A stretch of 64,000 nucleotides of DNA from Bacteroidota bacterium. Lineage in GTDB: Bacteria > Bacteroidota > Bacteroidia > Flavobacteriales_C > GCA-002722245. This document shows positions 63,189-64,000 of the stretch, in pieces. Under the pieces are notes generated by a model. It was not told the DNA's origin. It saw only the letters and a program-made list of their open reading frames with translations, and did not search any database. The stretch is from positions 1 to 64,000 of the forward strand of contig JAPLEZ010000137.1 of assembly GCA_026390935.1 (NCBI GenBank). Reading direction: 5' to 3'. Position 1 is the stretch's first letter, and each line of letters begins with the position of its first letter. The position numbers and the translations under genes are program-made.

Positions 63189-63689
63189 CTAATCAGCAAT
63201 AATAAAACGAAGTAGAAACGAAGCGTCTAAATACCCTGGCGGCACATTATCATATGCGTAAGTGCGGTATTCCCAATAAGGTCTCACTTGCGCTCCAACA
63301 GTAATTGGAATAAAGCCAAAATTATACTCAAAGCCGACCACACCATCAATTCCAATAGATTTATTATCTCCGTTTTTGTATCCTAATTCATGCATCTTCC
63401 AATACCCCGCATGAATACCTCCACCAAAAGACCAGCTCAGATTTCTCGTGTGCAAAGTTGAATTATTAATCTCTTTATGAAGTTGAAAAAGCGCCACTAG
63501 TTGTCCTCCACCAGGCCTTCTGTACAAAAAATTGATTTCAATATTTTGCTCAGGCTGAATAAATTGCTTGAAACTCAACCCTACTCCTTGTTTACCCGCT
63601 ATCCCTCCAATAGAGGTTCTATATTGAGCGGAAACCAATGATGTCAAAGACAAGAACAATATTGTTATGTAAAGATTTCTGATCTGCAT
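63189..63689 (-). CDS. Secreted/outer membrane beta-rich protein of unknown function
   Basis: Signal peptide SLVSAQ; alternating beta-rich sequence. Confidence 0.6.
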   Translation of the reverse strand: MQIRNLYITILFLSLTSLVSAQYRTSIGGIAGKQGVGLSFKQFIQPEQNIEINFLYRRPGGGQLVALFQLHKEINNSTLHTRNLSWSFGGGIHAGYWKMHELGYKNGDNKSIGIDGVVGFEYNFGFIPITVGAQVRPYWEYRTYAYDNVPPGYLDASFLLRFIIAD

Positions 63690-63715
63690 ACAAATGAATT
63701 TAAAGATTAAAAAAA

Positions 63716-63743
63716 AACTCCCCCGTAACTATACGGAGGAGTT
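63716..63743. terminator. Terminator hairpin between gldN and the upstream-listed ORF
   Basis: AACTCCCCCGTA/TACGGAGGAGTT (1 mismatch) with flanking A/T runs. Confidence 0.75.
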
Positions 63744-63763
63744 CGTTTTTAAGTTTCCATTTT

Positions 63764-64000
63764 TTAATATTCCCAGAGGTCTTGTTCAAAATTAAAGATT
63801 TGATCTTTAATTCTTTTTGCCTCAATTAGTCTGTCCAAATTTGATTTGTACTCTAATATTTTTCTATCGTAAACGTTGCTTTCTTTGATAATGTAACTAC
63901 TGAATTGGCGTTTCCAAAAGATGTCTTCGAGAGTTCTTCTTTCGGCATCATTGTTACGATTAAACACCTCCTGATTCACAAAAATCTCACGAGCTTCAGG
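63764..64000 (-). CDS. gldN: Gliding motility/T9SS protein GldN, C-terminal part (truncated by window edge)
   Basis: PEAREIFVNQEVFNRNNDAERRTLEDIFWKRQFSSYIIKESNVYDRKI...FEQDLWEY; the frame stays open to the window end. Confidence 0.82.
   Translation of the reverse strand, partial: PEAREIFVNQEVFNRNNDAERRTLEDIFWKRQFSSYIIKESNVYDRKILEYKSNLDRLIEAKRIKDQIFNFEQDLWEY

Overview
AT-rich Bacteroidota-type chromosome segment of about 64 kb, recognised by T9SS C-terminal sorting domains, a partial gldN at the right edge and the general gene repertoire. Much of it is housekeeping: pheT, gapN, oxyR, nfu, nadB, ribF, atpDC, a glpD/glpT/glpQ group, the ilv genes (ilvD, ilvBN, ilvA, ilvC) and a multi-step phosphorelay cluster. 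Several secreted T9SS cargo proteins are also present (GH18 chitinase, subtilase, repeat protein). The best candidates for something new are: (1) a ~5.8 kb accessory island at ~39.4-45.3 kb, bounded by a diverged direct duplication of the ilvC 3' end, carrying a palindrome-flanked AAA ATPase/PD-(D/E)XK gene, a Zn-ribbon PD-(D/E)XK nuclease + putAbiC-like + small membrane protein operon, and a TPR protein, with no visible recombinase; (2) a ribosome-mediated attenuator upstream of ilvB with leader peptide MKTSTKNIISVVVVVS and mutually exclusive hairpins; (3) several large intergenic palindromic or structured elements. All family calls come from reading the protein sequences; no searches were run.
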